The notes beneath the pieces were generated by a model. The model searched no databases, had not been told where the DNA came from, and worked only from the letters and a program-made list of their open reading frames with translations. 8,404 bases of DNA from Opitutales bacterium (GTDB taxonomy: Bacteria > Verrucomicrobiota > Verrucomicrobiia > Opitutales > Opitutaceae), in assembly GCA_021772595.1 (NCBI GenBank), contig JAJFLS010000603.1:1-8404 (forward strand), given 5' to 3'. A program made the translations under genes and the position numbers. Shown here piece by piece: positions 6,305-8,404 of the stretch. Numbering within the stretch: position 1 is the stretch's first letter; each line of letters begins with the position of its first letter.

Positions 6305-6750
6305 AGAAGTTCGCATTCAATCTAGAATCCCTCATGGGGCTTCGCGAATGGGAGGAGCAAAGCTCTCGTCAGGCATTTAGCGAAATTTCTCAAGAGGTGA
6401 ACCGATTGCAGGAGAGAATCGCGAATGTGGATAGCGAAAAGTCCGCAATGTTCGATCAATGGGGGGAGTCGAAAAGCGAGTCATTTTCACGAAACGATCG
6501 TCTCGCGCTTATGGGGAGAATCGATGCGATCGGGCGCCGTGCAGAAGAGGCGAAAGCCGCCTTGGACGAAGCTATTAAGAAGCGCGAAAGAGCGTTGGCC
6601 AAAATGGTGAAATGTATCCACGAGAAGAAGGTCGTAGAAAATTTGAAAGAGCGTCGCCTAGAGGAATATCGTGCGGATGTTTTCCGCGAAGAGACTCACG
6701 AGATCGAAGACGCCTATAATTGTCGAAGGAATGGAAGGAACGATTCATGA
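6301..6750 (+). CDS. fliJ: Flagellar export protein FliJ
   Basis: FliJ is the central stalk of the export ATPase, analogous to F1-gamma. It inserts into the FliI hexamer and contacts FlhA. The protein is 149 residues, matching the family's usual length of about 147. It opens with the characteristic MKKFAFNLESLMGLREWEE and is then almost entirely a charged helical coiled coil (about 15-135) with no proline after the start. Sequence identity in this family is low, so the call rests on the N-terminal motif, length, helicity and position directly after fliI. The start is secure: GGAGG at 6289-6293 lies seven bases before the ATG, and ATGA overlaps the fliI stop. Its own TGA overlaps the next start as ATGA. 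Confidence 0.9.
   Translation: MKKFAFNLESLMGLREWEEQSSRQAFSEISQEVNRLQERIANVDSEKSAMFDQWGESKSESFSRNDRLALMGRIDAIGRRAEEAKAALDEAIKKRERALAKMVKCIHEKKVVENLKERRLEEYRADVFREETHEIEDAYNCRRNGRNDS
6735..6740 (+). promoter_or_regulatory. Shine-Dalgarno site fixing the start of the MotE/YlxF-like gene
   Basis: AAGGAA ends six bases before the ATG at 6747, an ideal ribosome-site spacing. That ATG overlaps the fliJ TGA as ATGA. The frame is also open to a TTG at 6720, which would add nine residues, but no Shine-Dalgarno is placed for it. The site therefore decides the start in favour of 6747. Confidence 0.75.
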
Positions 6751-7361
6751 GTAGTCTATTGTCAAAACCTTGGTTTCTGGCCGTACTGTCCTTGGTAATA
6801 CTGTTGGGCACGCAAGCCGGAGCGTTTTATATTTATTGGGCGGATTTGTTTCCTGCTCATCATACGGAAGTGCTTGTTGTTAAGCGAGAAGATCCGTCGT
6901 CTCTGCAATGGAGCTTTTCGAGCGAACACATAGTCAAGCTGCAGTCCGAACTTGAAGGTCGCTTGGCGGAGGTGGAGAAAAAGGAAGTCGAGCTTCAAGT
7001 CTTCGAAACCCGTTTGGAAGCGGATCGCGCGGAAGTCGACGAGATTAAGTCGAAGGTCGAGCAAATGCGCGATACACTGTTGGCGGATATCGTGAAGGTA
7101 GAGGAATGGGAAAAGCAGAATCTAAAGTCCCTCGCGAGCACCTATAGCAACTTGGATCCTCTCGCTACGGTGAGTATTTTTAGCGAACTGAACGACCCGA
7201 CGGTCGCGAAGATAATGCGCTTTATGAAACCCGATATCGTCGGGGATATTCTGCAGGAGATGGCCACGCAAGATGGTGGCAACGAGGTGCTCATTAAGCG
7301 CGCCGCGCGACTGTCGGATATATTGAGACTTTTCACAGATGATAACGTTGACCCCAGTTAA
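6747..7361 (+). CDS. MotE/YlxF-like membrane-anchored coiled-coil protein with MgtE_N-type domain
   Basis: This protein has 204 residues from the ATG at 6747. One N-terminal membrane segment (about 8-31) is preceded by a single Lys, suggesting the rest lies outside the cytoplasmic membrane. A charged helical coiled coil spans about 58-125. The C-terminal domain (about 126-197) contains LASTYSNLDPLATVSIFSEL and MKPDIVGDILQEMA, the repeated helical pattern of MgtE N-terminal domains, related to the FliG N domain. This layout matches MotE, a chaperone for the periplasmic motility protein MotC in Sinorhizobium, and YlxF, encoded between fliJ and fliK in Bacillus. Position and architecture support a flagellar role, perhaps with stator or rotor parts, but the exact job is not shown here. 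Confidence 0.78.
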   Translation: MSSLLSKPWFLAVLSLVILLGTQAGAFYIYWADLFPAHHTEVLVVKREDPSSLQWSFSSEHIVKLQSELEGRLAEVEKKEVELQVFETRLEADRAEVDEIKSKVEQMRDTLLADIVKVEEWEKQNLKSLASTYSNLDPLATVSIFSELNDPTVAKIMRFMKPDIVGDILQEMATQDGGNEVLIKRAARLSDILRLFTDDNVDPS

Positions 7362-7380
7362 AAATTATTGAGATAAAATA

Positions 7381-8404
7381 ATGTCCATAGAACCCACTAG
7401 CGTATCCGTTCCGGGGGTACGAGAAAACGAAAAAAACTCTATGCGTAACGCATGGAGTGAGACGCAAGGAAGCGCTACCGGTCGCAAGGATGGACAGTTT
7501 AGCAGTTTTTGGGATAAAGCCGTTTACGGAGCCCAGAAGCTTTTTGGATTAGAGAAGCCATCAGCTGATGGTTTGGAAGAGGATGACGAGGAAGCTCGAG
7601 ACGAAGCGAATCCCGCGGATTCGAAGCTCGCTCGCGGCTCGAAAGTCGAGCGTGGAGCGGTTCCTGGTTTTGGAAACTCCGGCTTTGGCGCTTTATCGCT
7701 GTCGGTCAAACGAGACGGCTTTGAAAACTTGAAGCTGTTTGGCCCGTCCGAAAGACAAATCGAGCCTGACCCCTTGAAGGAGCCGGTAGACTTGGATTCG
7801 TCTCGCGAGACGATAGGCGCACCGAAATTGAAATCGGAGCAAGTTGAGGAGCTTGATGAAGAGCTCGAAGATGACGAAGAGACGAGTGCGGCAAAAACTG
7901 CCGATTCTCACCTTCGGCCCGTGCCGACTGTTGCCAGGGTAGCATCGTCGCCTGTGGGAGAAAATTTATTAAATACTGATAATAAAGAGGTTAGGGAGGC
8001 TGTAACACCTGTTGGCATCAACTCTGCTAAGCACGAGCAGAAAATGAGTTCTCCCTCTGAAGTCCAAACATCGAAACCGGCTGAGCTGCTCGAAATAGCA
8101 GCTTTATCAGCCGAGCAAGAGGTGTCCGTTGGAGGTCCTCGGATCGATAGCGGAAAGAGGGCGGATCCAGTGGTTTCTACAGCGAACAAAGTGGCGGAGA
8201 TCGCTAGGGACTTGAAAGGGTCCGGAGAGACGATCTCCAACCTGGCGAAGAGTGGAGCGGGCAAGACTGTTCCGGAACACGCTTTGAAGTCTGACGAATC
8301 GATGATGTCGCAGCAGAAGTCTCGAGTTCATGCTCAGGGAGGGCTAGAGGAAATTGCCATCGATCCTGAAAAGGCGAAGCGAGATCTATCAGCTGCTCTA
8401 AGCA
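7381..8404 (+). CDS. fliK: Probable FliK-type hook-length control protein, 3' partial
   Basis: The frame starting ATG TCC ATA GAA is open with no stop through the window end, giving 341 complete codons. The product is hydrophilic, rich in Ser, Glu, Lys and Ala, with acidic clusters near 66-73 and 155-168 and no membrane segment. It therefore looks largely disordered. A more ordered, aromatic piece, SFWDKAVYGAQKLFGLEK, lies at 42-59. FliK proteins have long, poorly conserved, disordered N-terminal parts that act as the hook ruler, and a conserved C-terminal domain that contacts FlhB. That domain would lie beyond the window, so the name rests on composition and on position after fliJ and the YlxF-like gene. 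No Shine-Dalgarno precedes the ATG (GAGATAAAATA). An internal ATG at 7441 is a less likely start. Confidence 0.62.
   Translation, partial: MSIEPTSVSVPGVRENEKNSMRNAWSETQGSATGRKDGQFSSFWDKAVYGAQKLFGLEKPSADGLEEDDEEARDEANPADSKLARGSKVERGAVPGFGNSGFGALSLSVKRDGFENLKLFGPSERQIEPDPLKEPVDLDSSRETIGAPKLKSEQVEELDEELEDDEETSAAKTADSHLRPVPTVARVASSPVGENLLNTDNKEVREAVTPVGINSAKHEQKMSSPSEVQTSKPAELLEIAALSAEQEVSVGGPRIDSGKRADPVVSTANKVAEIARDLKGSGETISNLAKSGAGKTVPEHALKSDESMMSQQKSRVHAQGGLEEIAIDPEKAKRDLSAALS

Noticed and set aside
6720..6722. TTG as the start of the MotE/YlxF-like gene
   Set aside because: The ATG at 6747 has an ideally placed AAGGAA and an ATGA overlap with fliJ. The extra residues MSKEWKERF would only extend the cytoplasmic tip.

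Overview
The window is a flagellar basal-body and export operon on the + strand. It follows the tail of a bacterial non-haem ferritin gene. No mobile elements, CRISPR arrays, tRNAs, rRNAs or signs of recent insertion are visible. Nothing in the sequence identifies the species. The flagellar order flgB-flgC-fliE-fliF-fliG-fliH-fliI-fliJ-(MotE/YlxF-like)-fliK matches the core of the fla/che operon of Bacillus and of similar clusters in other phyla. The apparent sigma-54 promoter, the FtnA-type ferritin, the moderate GC content and the weak use of Shine-Dalgarno sites fit a diderm bacterium better than a Firmicute. A Verrucomicrobiota-like or related lineage is a guess only.

Layout. Positions 1-378 hold the C-terminal three quarters of a ferritin whose start lies before the window. 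Positions 379-596 are a 218-base intergenic region. It contains a 12-bp palindrome (453-464), a 7+7-bp inverted repeat (504-522) and a very good sigma-54 (RpoN) -24/-12 element (569-585). From 597 to the window end there are ten tightly packed flagellar genes. The last, a probable fliK, runs off the right edge; its reading frame is open throughout 7381-8404.

How the genes work together. FlgB and FlgC are proximal rod proteins, and FliE joins the rod to the MS ring. FliF forms the MS ring and FliG the rotor/switch ring that receives torque. FliH, FliI and FliJ form the ATPase complex that feeds the type III export gate. A membrane-anchored coiled-coil protein with an MgtE_N/FliG_N-like domain follows, in the place YlxF holds in Bacillus. 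The probable FliK would measure hook length and switch export specificity. From fliG to the MotE-like gene, consecutive genes overlap by 1 to 23 bases, so translation is probably coupled.

The most notable points are these. The sigma-54 promoter sits so close to flgB that the transcript may start at or next to the flgB ATG, giving a leaderless message. A palindrome lies at the right distance upstream to be an activator site. FliG has EQSQ in place of the usual EHPQ motif. Several genes have no recognisable Shine-Dalgarno sequence. The system itself is a known one; I see no wholly new system in this window.
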